Source: Roseomonas sp.
Lineage (GTDB): Bacteria; Pseudomonadota; Alphaproteobacteria; Acetobacterales; Acetobacteraceae
Assembly: GCA_020249505.1 (NCBI GenBank)
Contig: JADCFN010000003.1
Location: forward strand, 62,001-126,000
DNA: 64,000 bases
Reading direction: 5' to 3'
The notes below the pieces were generated by a model. That model had not been told where the DNA came from. It worked only from the letters and a program-made list of their open reading frames with translations, and did not search any database. Each line of letters begins with the position of its first letter. Position 1 is the first letter of the stretch. The position numbers and the translations under genes are program-made. Of the stretch, positions 16,875 to 25,660 are shown in pieces.

Positions 16875-18266
16875 ATGAGCAGCAGCAGCGCGAACCAGCA
16901 ATGGGGCGGACGTTTCGCCGAAGGCCCCTCGGCCATCATGGCCGCCATCAATGCCTCGATCGGGTTTGATCGCAAGATGTGGCGCCAGGATATCCAAGGC
17001 AGCCTAGCCCATGCCGCCATGCTCAAGCATGTAGGGATCATCAGCGCAGAAGACGAGGCCGCGATCAGGGACGGTCTTGGAAAAATCGCGGCGCGCATCG
17101 AAGCCGGCGATTTCCCCTTTGATGACGCGCTTGAAGATATTCACATGAATATCGAAGCGCGGCTGACTGAAACAATTGGGGAGGCCGGCAAGCGGCTGCA
17201 CACGGGGCGTTCCCGCAATGACCAGGTGGCGCTTGATGTGCGCCTTTGGGTGCGTGATGCGATTGATGGGCTTTCTGGCCAGATCAAGGATGTGATGCGC
17301 GCCTTGCTCGCGCGTGCGGAAGAACATGCCGGCAGCGTCATGCCTGGCTTCACCCATTTGCAGCCGGCACAGCCCGTGACCTTCGGCCATCACATGCTGG
17401 CCTATGTTGAAATGCTTTCGCGTGATCTCTCACGCCTTGCGGATTGCCGGGCGCGGTTGAATGAAAGCCCGCTGGGTGCGGCGGCGCTGGCGGGCACGGG
17501 CTTCGCGATTGACCGGCACATGACCGCCAAGGCTTTGGGTTTTGATCGGCCCATGCGGAATAGCCTGGATGCCGTGGCGTCGCGCGATTTCGCAGCCGAA
17601 TTCCTGTTCTGCTGCGCCATGTGCAACACGCATTTGTCCCGCCTCGCGGAAGAAATCGTGATCTGGACCAATCCCTATTTCGGCTTTGTGAAGCTATCCG
17701 ATGCCTTTACCACCGGCAGTTCCATCATGCCGCAAAAGCGCAACCCTGATGCGGCGGAATTGGTGCGTGGCAAGACGGGCCGCGTGATCGGCGCGCTAAT
17801 GGGGCTGATGACGGTGATGAAGGGCCTGGCGCTCACCTATTTCAAGGATATGCAGGAAGACAAGGAAGGCATTTTTGATGCCGCCGAAAACCTGACTCTG
17901 ACGCTGGCCGCCACCTCCGGCATGGTGCGGGATATGAAGCCGCAAACCGAACGCCTGGCCGCCGCCGCCGGGGCAGGGTTTTCCACCGCGACCGATCTGG
18001 CGGATTGGCTGGTGCGCAACCTGAAAATGCCTTTCCGCGACGCGCATCACGTCACCGGCACCTTGGTCGCCAAGGCAGAAGCACGCGGCGTTGATCTTTC
18101 CGGCCTGACCTTGGCTGAGATGCAGGCGGTGGAACCGCGCATCACCCAGGGTGTGTTTGATGTGCTGACGGTCGAAGCCTCGGTCCGGTCACGCACTTCC
18201 TATGGCGGGACGGCACCAGCCAATGTCGCCGCCATGGCCGCGGAATGGAAGGCGAAACTGGCATGA
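16875..18266 (+). CDS. argH: argininosuccinate lyase
   Basis: 463 residues, full length. The fumarase/aspartase-superfamily signature [16 protein letters not shown] is present (about 278-293), with [16 protein letters not shown] and [20 protein letters not shown] earlier in the chain. It cleaves argininosuccinate to arginine and fumarate, the last step of arginine synthesis, as a cytosolic tetramer. Its stop codon overlaps the start of lptM (ATGA), and lysA follows closely, so arginine and lysine end-steps are co-transcribed with a small lipoprotein gene. The promoter must sit in or near the short tlpA/argH gap. Confidence 0.97.
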   Translation: MSSSSANQQWGGRFAEGPSAIMAAINASIGFDRKMWRQDIQGSLAHAAMLKHVGIISAEDEAAIRDGLGKIAARIEAGDFPFDDALEDIHMNIEARLTETIGEAGKRLHTGRSRNDQVALDVRLWVRDAIDGLSGQIKDVMRALLARAEEHAGSVMPGFTHLQPAQPVTFGHHMLAYVEMLSRDLSRLADCRARLNESPLGAAALAGTGFAIDRHMTAKALGFDRPMRNSLDAVASRDFAAEFLFCCAMCNTHLSRLAEEIVIWTNPYFGFVKLSDAFTTGSSIMPQKRNPDAAELVRGKTGRVIGALMGLMTVMKGLALTYFKDMQEDKEGIFDAAENLTLTLAATSGMVRDMKPQTERLAAAAGAGFSTATDLADWLVRNLKMPFRDAHHVTGTLVAKAEARGVDLSGLTLAEMQAVEPRITQGVFDVLTVEASVRSRTSYGGTAPANVAAMAAEWKAKLA

Positions 18267-18400
18267 GGTTTGGCGCGCGGTCCCTGCTGCTAATGCTGGC
18301 GGTGGCCTTCCTGGCCTCGGCCTGTGGCCGGATGGGGCCGATCCGCCCGCCCGGCCCCGCCGAGGAAGTCACCCACCCTCGGCAATACCCAAATCGCTGA
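18263..18400 (+). CDS. lptM: LptM-like small lipoprotein
   Basis: 45 residues, read directly from the sequence: an ATG overlapping the argH stop codon, ending TGA at 18398-18400. It starts [17 protein letters not shown] and has the lipobox LASACG with the lipidated Cys21, then a short Pro/Gly-rich tail ([15 protein letters not shown]). This is the pattern of LptM/YifL, an outer-membrane lipoprotein that stabilises the LptDE lipopolysaccharide translocon. The argH-lptM-lysA order is one I recognise from alphaproteobacteria. Function is from family knowledge; only the lipobox and context are seen. Confidence 0.85.
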   Translation: MRFGARSLLLMLAVAFLASACGRMGPIRPPGPAEEVTHPRQYPNR

Positions 18401-18451
18401 TCAGGCGCTTTCCCGCTTGCGATAATCCGCGCGCATCACGACAATAGGGGG

Positions 18452-19795
18452 ATGGCCTCCCCTGCTCCTGCCCTTGATCCGGGCAATGATCCTTCCTTCG
18501 CTGAATTGCTGGCACAACGCCCGCATCTGACGCGCCACGCCCATGATGGGCTGGTGATGGAAGATGTGCCGCTTAAGCGCATTGCCGAAGTGGTGGGCAC
18601 GCCAACATGGGTCTATTCCGCCGGCACCTTGCGCCGCCGTGCGCGGGCGCTGCGCGCTGCCCTGGCTGATGCCGGGCTGACCGCGAGCGTGCATTTCGCC
18701 ACCAAGGCCAATGCCAATCTGACAGTGCAATCGCTGCTGGGCCGCGAAGGGCTTGGCGCTGATGTGGTGAGTGAAGGCGAATTGCGTGGCGCACGTGCCG
18801 CCGGCATTCCCGCCAGCGCGATTGTCTTTTCCGGTGTTGGCAAATCCGAACGCGAAATTCGCCTGGCGCTCGCTGAAGGCATCATGCAGATCAATGCCGA
18901 AAGCATTGAGGAAATTGATATGATTTCCGCAATCGCCGCCGGTATGGGGTGCATCGCGCCGGTTGCCATTCGCGTCAATCCGGATGTGGATGCGAAGACC
19001 CACGCCAAGATCACCACTGGCCGCAGCGAAAACAAATTTGGCGTCGCTTATGATGATGCCCTGGCGCTTTACGCGCGCATGGCCGCGCTGCCCGGCATTC
19101 GCCCGATTGGGATTGCGACGCATATCGGCAGCCAGATCACGGTCGGCATGGGTGCCTATCGCGCCGCCTATGCGCGCCTGGCGGAATTGGTGCGCGCCAT
19201 TCGCGCGCAGGGCTTGCCGATTGAACGGGTGGATTGCGGCGGCGGGCTTGGCATTGCCTATCGCGATGAAATCGCGCCCGCGCCTGCCGCGCTTGCCGGG
19301 GCGATCAAGGCGGAACTCGGCGCGCTTGGGCTGCCGGTAATGCTGGAACCGGGGCGCTGGATTGCCGGGCCGGCGGGTGTGCTGCTGTCACGCGTGATCC
19401 TGCAAAAGCAGGGCGCGGCGCGGCGCTTTGTGGTGCTGGATGCGGCAATGAATGATCTGCTGCGCCCGGCCATGTATGAAAGCTGGCATGGCATTCTGCC
19501 GGTCTCGCCCGCCGCGTTGGTGGCGCCGCTTGCGCCGGCGGATGTGGTTGGCCCCGTCTGCGAAAGCAGTGATTGCTTCACGCGCGACCGCGCTTTGCCG
19601 GATTTGCCGCCCGGCGCCTTGGTCGCGCTGCTTGATGCGGGGGCTTATGGCGCCACCATGTCTTCCACCTACAACGCGCGGCCCTTGGCGGCCGAGGTGA
19701 TGGTGGATGGCGCACGCTTTGCCGTGGTGCGGGACCGCCAATCCTATGAGGCGTTGCACGCCGGCCAACGCCTGCCGGAGTGGCTGATGGAATGA
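18452..19795 (+). CDS. lysA: diaminopimelate decarboxylase
   Basis: 447 residues of the fold-III PLP decarboxylase family. The PLP lysine lies in SVHFATKANANLTV (about residue 82), the phosphate-binding and substrate residues are in GGGLGIAY and EPGRWIAG, and the C-terminal PVCESSDCFTRDR holds the catalytic Cys of the partner subunit. It makes lysine from meso-diaminopimelate. It follows lptM by 51 bp and overlaps the TIGR02302 gene by 4 bp. The frame begins at an ATG just after a G-run; no better start is visible. Confidence 0.96.
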   Translation: MASPAPALDPGNDPSFAELLAQRPHLTRHAHDGLVMEDVPLKRIAEVVGTPTWVYSAGTLRRRARALRAALADAGLTASVHFATKANANLTVQSLLGREGLGADVVSEGELRGARAAGIPASAIVFSGVGKSEREIRLALAEGIMQINAESIEEIDMISAIAAGMGCIAPVAIRVNPDVDAKTHAKITTGRSENKFGVAYDDALALYARMAALPGIRPIGIATHIGSQITVGMGAYRAAYARLAELVRAIRAQGLPIERVDCGGGLGIAYRDEIAPAPAALAGAIKAELGALGLPVMLEPGRWIAGPAGVLLSRVILQKQGAARRFVVLDAAMNDLLRPAMYESWHGILPVSPAALVAPLAPADVVGPVCESSDCFTRDRALPDLPPGALVALLDAGAYGATMSSTYNARPLAAEVMVDGARFAVVRDRQSYEALHAGQRLPEWLME

Positions 19796-22347
19796 GCCAA
19801 GCGCCGGGGAAAGCGCCGCCTGAAAGCCAGGGGCTTGGCGCCCTGGGCTTGAAGCTTGGCCTGTCTCGGCTGGCGCTGTGGTGGGAAGGGGCCTGGCGGG
19901 CGCTTTGGCCGCCGCTCGGCATATTGGGCGCCTTTCTGGCGCTGGCGTTTACCGGCTTGCTGCCCTCACTGCCGCCGGTGCTGCATCTGCTGATCCTGAT
20001 CGGCTTTGCGGCGGCCCTTGGTTACCTTGGCTATCGCGCCGCGCTTGGGCTGAGTAAACCAGCAGCGGATGCCGCGGCACGGCGGTTGGAACGTGATTCT
20101 GGCTTGGCGCATCGCCCGCTTGCGGTGCTGGCGGATCGCCCCGCCGGGGATGACCCCATGGCGCAGGCGCTGTGGCAGGCGCATCGGGACCGCGCGGTGG
20201 CGCAGCTTGGGCAGCTAAGCGTGTCGCGCCCTTCCCCCAGGCTTGCGGCGCGTGATCCTCGCGCATTGCGCGCAGCCGTGCTGGTCGCTTTGGTGGCGAG
20301 CCTTGGCATGGCAGGGCGGGAGGCGCCGGAACGGCTGCTCGCTGCCCTTGTGCCCCCCTTCGCGGAACCGGCTTCGGCGCCAGCCGCCTTGGCCGCGCGG
20401 TTTGAAGCCTGGGTGACGCCGCCCGCTTATACCGGCGCGCCGCCGCAATTCCTGAATGCGGCGGGCGGCGCGGTGGCGGTGCCGTCGGGTAGCCGGTTGC
20501 ATATGGTGTTCTCCGGCAGCGCCAATCCGCCGGAATTGCGCCTGGGCAGCGCGGCCCATGCTTTTGCGCGCATGGATGCGCAAAGCCACGCGCTGGAACT
20601 GCCGCTGACTGAGGGTGGCGCTTTGGTGCTGAAGCGCGATGGGCGCGATGTGGCGCAATGGGCGCTAACGATTACCCCCGATGCACCGCCGGTGGTTGCC
20701 TGGGATCCCTCCCCCGCACGTGCGGGCCGCGGGCTTGGTCTCCGCCTGCCCTGGAAGGCAGAAGATGATTGGGGGCTGGTCGCGTTGCGAGTTGAATTGC
20801 GGCTGAAGCAAAGGCCATCTGCCCCGCCAGTGACGCAGGATATGCCCTTGCCCGGCGGTGCGCCGCGCCAGGCGCAGGGGTCGGCGCAGCATGATTTCTC
20901 GGCCCATCCTTGGGCTGGGCTTGAAGTGGAAGCACGGCTTTTCGCGCGCGATGGCGCGGAACAAGAAGGCAAATCCGAAGGCGCGTTTCTGGTACTGCCG
21001 GAACGGCGCTTTTCCCATCCTGTCGCGCAGCAATTGATCGCACTTCGGCGCGCGCTGTCTCTTGACCCCGGCGCACGAGAACCGGCGCGACGCGAATTGG
21101 ACCGCATCACCAATGCGCCCGAAGCCTTCGAACATGATACGGGCATGTACCTGACGCTGCGTTCTGCCCGGCATCGGCTGCTGCGCGACCGGCGCGATGA
21201 AGCCGTGCCGGAAGTACAGCAGATTTTGTGGGATGTGGCGGTGGCCTTGGAAGAAGGCCGCACGGACCGCACAGCGCGCGCGCTGAACCAGGCGCGTGAA
21301 GCCCTGCGTGAGGCTTTGGAAGAAGCCCGGCGCGACAACCCGGAACGCAGCCCTGAACAGCGCGCCGAATTGCAGCGCCGCATTCAGGAATTGCGCGAAG
21401 CCATCCGCCGGCATCTGGAAGCGCTGGCGGAGCGTATGCAGCGCGAAAACAATGAAGCGCTGTCCTATGACCCACAGCAGCGCGTGTTCGATCGCCGCGA
21501 ATTGGAACGCCGCACCCGCCGCCTGGAAGACGCCGCGCGCGATGGCCGGCAGGAAGACGCCGAGCGCGAAATGGCCGAGCTTGAGGAAATGCTGCAAGCC
21601 CTGGAAGAAGGCCGCACCAGCCGGGCGGAGGATCGCCAGCGTCAGCAACGCCAACGCGGCCAACAGCAAATGGGCGCGCTTCAGGATATGGTGCGGCGAG
21701 AAGCCGAAATGCTGGACCGCGCGCATCGGCGCAGTGGTGAGCAGGACATCAACCGCACCGATTCGCGCCGCCCCCCACCACCCCGCCCGCAAACCCCCGA
21801 AGCGCGCGAAGAAGCGGCACGTGATGCGCGTACGCAACGCGCGCTGCGCCGCGCGCTTGGTGAATTGATGCAGCAAGTGGGCGAATTGACCGGCGATGTG
21901 CCGGCGCCGCTGGCCGAGGCGGATCGCGCCATGCGCGACGCGGCCGAGGCTTTGGCCGAGGGCCGAGACCCGCGCGGCGCGCAGCAACAGGCGATCCGTG
22001 CTTTGACCGAAGGCGGGCGGCAAATGTCGCAGCGGATGCAGCGCCAATTCGGCCCGCCGCAACCCGGCGAAGGTGAGGGCGAGGGTGAGGGCCAGGAAAT
22101 GGCTGGCGACCAGCAGGGTAGTGAGGGTCAGGAAAACCAGCTTGGCGAAGGCCGCGATCCGCTAGGGCGTGACCGGCGCGAAACCGGCGGGTCAGCGCAG
22201 GATAATGCCGGCGATACGCTGGTGCCGGGGGAAGCGGAACGCCTGCGGTCACATCAATTGCAGCAGGAACTCCGCCGTCGCGGCGCAGAACGCGAACGCG
22301 CGCCGGTGGAGTTGGACTATATTGATCGGCTGCTTAGGCGGTTTTGA
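19792..22347 (+). CDS. TIGR02302/DUF4175 family membrane protein
   Basis: 851 residues from the ATG that overlaps the lysA stop; an in-frame ATG 12 bases earlier is a possible alternative. Two membrane helices at about 38-85 and a third at about 160-178 are followed by a beta-rich periplasmic-looking region. A long charged coiled coil (about 420-650, rich in Arg/Glu) and a Gly/Glu/Gln low-complexity stretch (EGEGEGEGQEMAGDQQ) come next, then a conserved C-terminal ELDYIDRLLRRF. The layout matches the alphaproteobacterial TIGR02302 family, whose function is unknown. Linkage to lysA is a recurrent alphaproteobacterial arrangement. Confidence 0.9.
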   Translation: MSQAPGKAPPESQGLGALGLKLGLSRLALWWEGAWRALWPPLGILGAFLALAFTGLLPSLPPVLHLLILIGFAAALGYLGYRAALGLSKPAADAAARRLERDSGLAHRPLAVLADRPAGDDPMAQALWQAHRDRAVAQLGQLSVSRPSPRLAARDPRALRAAVLVALVASLGMAGREAPERLLAALVPPFAEPASAPAALAARFEAWVTPPAYTGAPPQFLNAAGGAVAVPSGSRLHMVFSGSANPPELRLGSAAHAFARMDAQSHALELPLTEGGALVLKRDGRDVAQWALTITPDAPPVVAWDPSPARAGRGLGLRLPWKAEDDWGLVALRVELRLKQRPSAPPVTQDMPLPGGAPRQAQGSAQHDFSAHPWAGLEVEARLFARDGAEQEGKSEGAFLVLPERRFSHPVAQQLIALRRALSLDPGAREPARRELDRITNAPEAFEHDTGMYLTLRSARHRLLRDRRDEAVPEVQQILWDVAVALEEGRTDRTARALNQAREALREALEEARRDNPERSPEQRAELQRRIQELREAIRRHLEALAERMQRENNEALSYDPQQRVFDRRELERRTRRLEDAARDGRQEDAEREMAELEEMLQALEEGRTSRAEDRQRQQRQRGQQQMGALQDMVRREAEMLDRAHRRSGEQDINRTDSRRPPPPRPQTPEAREEAARDARTQRALRRALGELMQQVGELTGDVPAPLAEADRAMRDAAEALAEGRDPRGAQQQAIRALTEGGRQMSQRMQRQFGPPQPGEGEGEGEGQEMAGDQQGSEGQENQLGEGRDPLGRDRRETGGSAQDNAGDTLVPGEAERLRSHQLQQELRRRGAERERAPVELDYIDRLLRRF

Positions 22348-22528
22348 ATAAATTGTCCAAATCTTCTCCAATCACTTCCGAAACGAGTGACGCTGCTTGG
22401 CTAAACGAACGGGTTCGACAAATCATCAGATGGTCTGGATTGTAGAAACATCCATCTCAGCATCGCTTAAGAATTTTTATGCCCTTCACGGTTTGGTTAC
22501 CCTGAAATATTGATTGGCTTCAACCGCC

Positions 22529-23470
22529 TCAATCTTTCAATCTTCCTTCAGACAGGGCGGGTTCGACCATTCTAGCGGTCGTCAGCCAACTCACAATGAA
22601 ATTATACAAGGAGCAAGATGTCACATGGCCGCCTTCGTGGAGGATTCTATGTAATCTAGGCAGATTATAGTAAGGTATTGAAGGCGCCAGATGATGCTCG
22701 GCATGATAATTCATGTTCGCGTAGAGAAAGCCAATGAGGTTTGGTAGTATGACGGTCCTACTATGCGCAAGCGGGCCATCCGATTTGAAGGCGTCTAGAT
22801 TGTGGTGTTGGGCCTTTGCCAAAACTTTGTTGAGTAAGGTCCCCGAGAAAGGGCTTAGAAAGACGATCGCGGTTATAAGCAAACTGTCCGACAAAGCATA
22901 AACCGAAAGCAAAAATAGCGCGTTTATGAGGAGAATTGATCTTGCGCTAGAAACGATGCTTTTATCCTGAATTTTTGTTAGGTTCGGGAAATAGCCGACG
23001 GCATTGAGAGCTGCGTATAAAACTCTTCGCTTCATGAGCCTGAAATCGATTGATGCATACGCCACCAGGTTAATCCACGACCAGGATTGTTCAGAATGGG
23101 CTTCAAAGTCGTCCTGGGCAAAGGTATTCTTGTGATGGTACAAATGCGATCTTTCGAAAAAGGCGCCGTTGCTCCAGGTAACCGCGGAGCAAAACACAAA
23201 AAGCCAAGCATTCAGCTTTTTGTTCGAGAACACCTTCTTGTGGAAGGCTTCGTGGCCCAGGCCCGCGTAACCCCAAAAGGATAGTTGGAGAGCGAATAAA
23301 TACCAAACAATTATTGATAAGACGAGATGAGTGGGAAAACTAGCGATGATGGCGGCCAAGAAGCCCACAAAAAGGGAAAGCCTGACCAGTAGATCAATAC
23401 CTGCCCTTAAGTCATTGGGACGACTCAGCTCGTGAAATTCCGAACTTCCTATGTATTTGGCAATTGTCAT
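22529..23470 (-). CDS. membrane fatty acid desaturase
   Basis: 313 residues with the three His boxes of the integral-membrane di-iron desaturase family: GHEAFH (His73-His77), HLYHH (109-113) and HAEHH (256-260). Hydrophobic segments flank them at about 28-70 and 180-215. Such enzymes introduce a double bond or hydroxylate acyl or carotenoid chains. Its codon use and base composition are clearly more AT-rich than the flanking lysine and sulfatase genes, as is the adjacent methyltransferase gene, 8 bp upstream in the same direction. The pair looks acquired. Substrate cannot be told from sequence. Confidence 0.88.
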   Translation of the reverse strand: MTIAKYIGSSEFHELSRPNDLRAGIDLLVRLSLFVGFLAAIIASFPTHLVLSIIVWYLFALQLSFWGYAGLGHEAFHKKVFSNKKLNAWLFVFCSAVTWSNGAFFERSHLYHHKNTFAQDDFEAHSEQSWSWINLVAYASIDFRLMKRRVLYAALNAVGYFPNLTKIQDKSIVSSARSILLINALFLLSVYALSDSLLITAIVFLSPFSGTLLNKVLAKAQHHNLDAFKSDGPLAHSRTVILPNLIGFLYANMNYHAEHHLAPSIPYYNLPRLHRILHEGGHVTSCSLYNFIVSWLTTARMVEPALSEGRLKD

Positions 23471-23478
23471 GTGCGCGC

Positions 23479-24186
23479 CTAACCCTGATATCCGATAAGC
23501 TCAAAAGCACATAAAGAACCAAGAACATGAAAGATCTTTCGGCCAGTTTCGGCAGCGAGGAACGTTGTGACGTCTCCATGAATCTTTGACTCATAATCGT
23601 GCCAAATGATCACGCCTCGCTTCACAATACCACGCGCATTCAGGGTATCTTGACTTATCGTTTGCATGTCATGGCCGCCATCTATGAACACGAATTCCGA
23701 CGAACCAAATTCGCGGCGAAAATCCATCTTAGTAGAATCTTTCTTGATTAGGAAGATTCTTTGCCTTTCAGATTCCGATAATTCACCAAGATATTTCTCG
23801 CCCTCAATATATTGCTTACTGCGAAGAAAATTGTCGTTGTCTTTATCATTTTGATAGATTTTCTGCTTGTCGAATTGCCATGAATTATTCTCGGCGTCTC
23901 TTGGTAAGTCGATCGAAAAAATACTCGCATTTGTAACATTCATTGCCAATAGCGCTGTGGTATATCCCAAGTAAGTTCCGATTTCGACGATTTTCGATGG
24001 CCGCACCAATTCCGCCAGGGCAAGAAGTACGATTTGATCAACCAACGTAATGCTCCCAATTTCAACCGGGGGAAACAGCGTCGTATATCGTGAAGATGTG
24101 GTTATCATATTACGTTGCTCTAACAGAACTTTGAGCTTTATGGCATTAACGCCATCAATTGTTTCCCTGAAAAATCCTTCAAACAT
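23479..24186 (-). CDS. class I SAM-dependent methyltransferase (Methyltransf_24-like)
   Basis: 235 residues. SAM-binding motif I is IVEIGTYLGYTTALLAMN (about 65-82), motif II is IFSIDLPRD, and FVFIDGGHDMQTISQD carries the metal-associated Asp/His region seen in O-methyltransferases acting on sugars or natural products. The ATG at 24186 is preferred over the GTG three bases upstream because GGGAGAGAG lies at the right distance. It is paired with the desaturase gene (8 bp gap), both AT-rich, suggesting a small two-gene modification cassette. Substrate is unknown. Confidence 0.82.
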   Translation of the reverse strand: MFEGFFRETIDGVNAIKLKVLLEQRNMITTSSRYTTLFPPVEIGSITLVDQIVLLALAELVRPSKIVEIGTYLGYTTALLAMNVTNASIFSIDLPRDAENNSWQFDKQKIYQNDKDNDNFLRSKQYIEGEKYLGELSESERQRIFLIKKDSTKMDFRREFGSSEFVFIDGGHDMQTISQDTLNARGIVKRGVIIWHDYESKIHGDVTTFLAAETGRKIFHVLGSLCAFELIGYQG

Positions 24187-24672
24187 CACTTCTCTCTCCC
24201 TGCTTGAACCAGAGGAAGTCTACAAAGCGTTGGAACTGCCCATTGAAGCACATTTTTTCCAGACTAGTTGCCGAATCTCGACCAGCCCGTTCGTGATTCG
24301 AAGCTCTCGGTGGAAACGTCTTCGTCATTCAGGTTAATCGCGCGGAACCTCCCTTGGGTAATTTAGATTATCATAAAAAGTGTAGCTCCTCAACACTCAC
24401 TTGCGAAACTAACACAAAACCTATCGCCGTTCCTGCTGCTCCATGCTAACGATGTTGGCTTTAGCCTGTGTGGTAGAAAATCGACGGATTCTTAAGATGC
24501 GCTGACTAAAACTCGAACCCTTTACCGTGACTATGCTTGTGGGCCAGCAGACAGATGAGAAAAATCTGTTCGATCTAACCTGCCACGTACCACCACGCGG
24601 AGCGTGAACGTCCACCGGTGCAGTTGGTGTAATAGATCGATTGCATAAGCGCTTCTGAAGCGAGCGTAGGGT
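24187..24672. other. intergenic region right of the AT-rich cassette
   Basis: 486 bp with mixed composition. A minus-strand frame at 24421-24615 contains APRGGTWQV, faintly like the C-terminal part of serine recombinases, but it has no start, no catalytic domain and no consistent extension, so I do not call a gene. No RNA gene is evident. It may hold the promoter of the desaturase pair and the end of the sulfatase operon. Confidence 0.35.
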
Positions 24673-25650
24673 TCACTCAAACACCCGCGCCCAATCTTCC
24701 CGCATGGACACCACCTGCCAGCCCCGCGCCGGCGCAGCATCCAAGGCGCGCGCCAATCGCCCGATATGGCTTTCGCGGTCATAGGCGAATTCTCGTTCAG
24801 CATCATCATGGCGAATGATCATGCCGAAGCGCTGGCCTGATCCTTCCGTGGTGTAGCGCAGCATCTCAAAGTCACCATCCGAATTGCCGAAGGCCGCAAT
24901 CGGGCGCCGGCCGATATGGCGTGCAATACCAATCGGCTTGCCCGGGCCATCATCAATGAAATCCACGCGCGGTTCGCGCAGCAGGGTCAGGCGCCCGGCA
25001 TCTTCCGTCACCTTCAGCGCAAAGCTTGAACCGACAACATGCTGCGGCGGAATGCGGTAGGTTTCTTCAGAAAAGGCGCGCACGAATTCAACGCCACCGC
25101 CGGAGACAATGAAATTCGTGAAGCCCGAAGCGCGCAGAAAGCGCAACACTTCCAGCATCGGCTGATAGGCCAGCGCGGTAAAAGGGCGGTTCCATCTTGG
25201 GTGCCGTGCGGTCTTCAGCCAATCAGTGGCGATTTGCTGGAATGCTTCTGGCGTATTGCCGGCCATGGCAGCGCCCGCCAGCCGCATCAGCCCCTCATTG
25301 CCGCCCGCCATGGCGCCATGCAGATCACCCGCAATGGCCGCGCGAAAAACCGCATCCTGCTGCCAGGCGGGGTTTTGCGGCGCCAGGGTGCGAATGCGAT
25401 CCAGGATGAAGATCAGTTGCGGATAGGCCGGCTGTTCCACCCAAAGCGTGCCGTCATTATCAAACACGGCAATACGCTCGGCGGGCGGGACAAATCCCGC
25501 GCTGCCTTCACGCGTGACGGTCGCAACAAAATCCAGCAGTGCCCGCTTGCGCGGACCTTTGCGCCAGGAAGGCAGAGGGTCCGCGCCTTGCGCCTGTGCT
25601 GCAACTGGCAGCGCCAAAAACAGCGCTGCCAGGGAGCGTCTTTCGATCAC
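24673..25650 (-). CDS. secreted HAD-family phosphatase
   Basis: 325 residues from a GTG at 25650, 10 bp after the sulfatase stop. The frame is open upstream but lies inside the sulfatase gene. A signal peptide covers about 1-20 (RRSLAALFLALPVAAQA). HAD motif I is AVFDNDGTLW with the nucleophilic Asp, motif II is NFIVSGGGVEF, and motif IV is AFGNSDGDFEML. HAD proteins of this type often travel with arylsulfatases. It is probably a periplasmic phosphomonoesterase with unknown substrate. Confidence 0.85.
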   Translation of the reverse strand: MIERRSLAALFLALPVAAQAQGADPLPSWRKGPRKRALLDFVATVTREGSAGFVPPAERIAVFDNDGTLWVEQPAYPQLIFILDRIRTLAPQNPAWQQDAVFRAAIAGDLHGAMAGGNEGLMRLAGAAMAGNTPEAFQQIATDWLKTARHPRWNRPFTALAYQPMLEVLRFLRASGFTNFIVSGGGVEFVRAFSEETYRIPPQHVVGSSFALKVTEDAGRLTLLREPRVDFIDDGPGKPIGIARHIGRRPIAAFGNSDGDFEMLRYTTEGSGQRFGMIIRHDDAEREFAYDRESHIGRLARALDAAPARGWQVVSMREDWARVFE

Positions 25651-25660
25651 GCCGCTTGGC

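Noticed and set aside
21296-21868. 190-residue alternative plus-strand frame inside the TIGR02302 gene
   Set aside because: Out of frame with the recognised protein and lacking any start signal.
20665-22062. 465-residue minus-strand open frame
   Set aside because: Shadow of the TIGR02302 coiled-coil gene caused by high GC; no start signal and no family.
24421-24615. Possible serine-recombinase C-terminal fragment (APRGGTWQV)
   Set aside because: Only one short resemblance, no catalytic domain or consistent frame; too weak to call.
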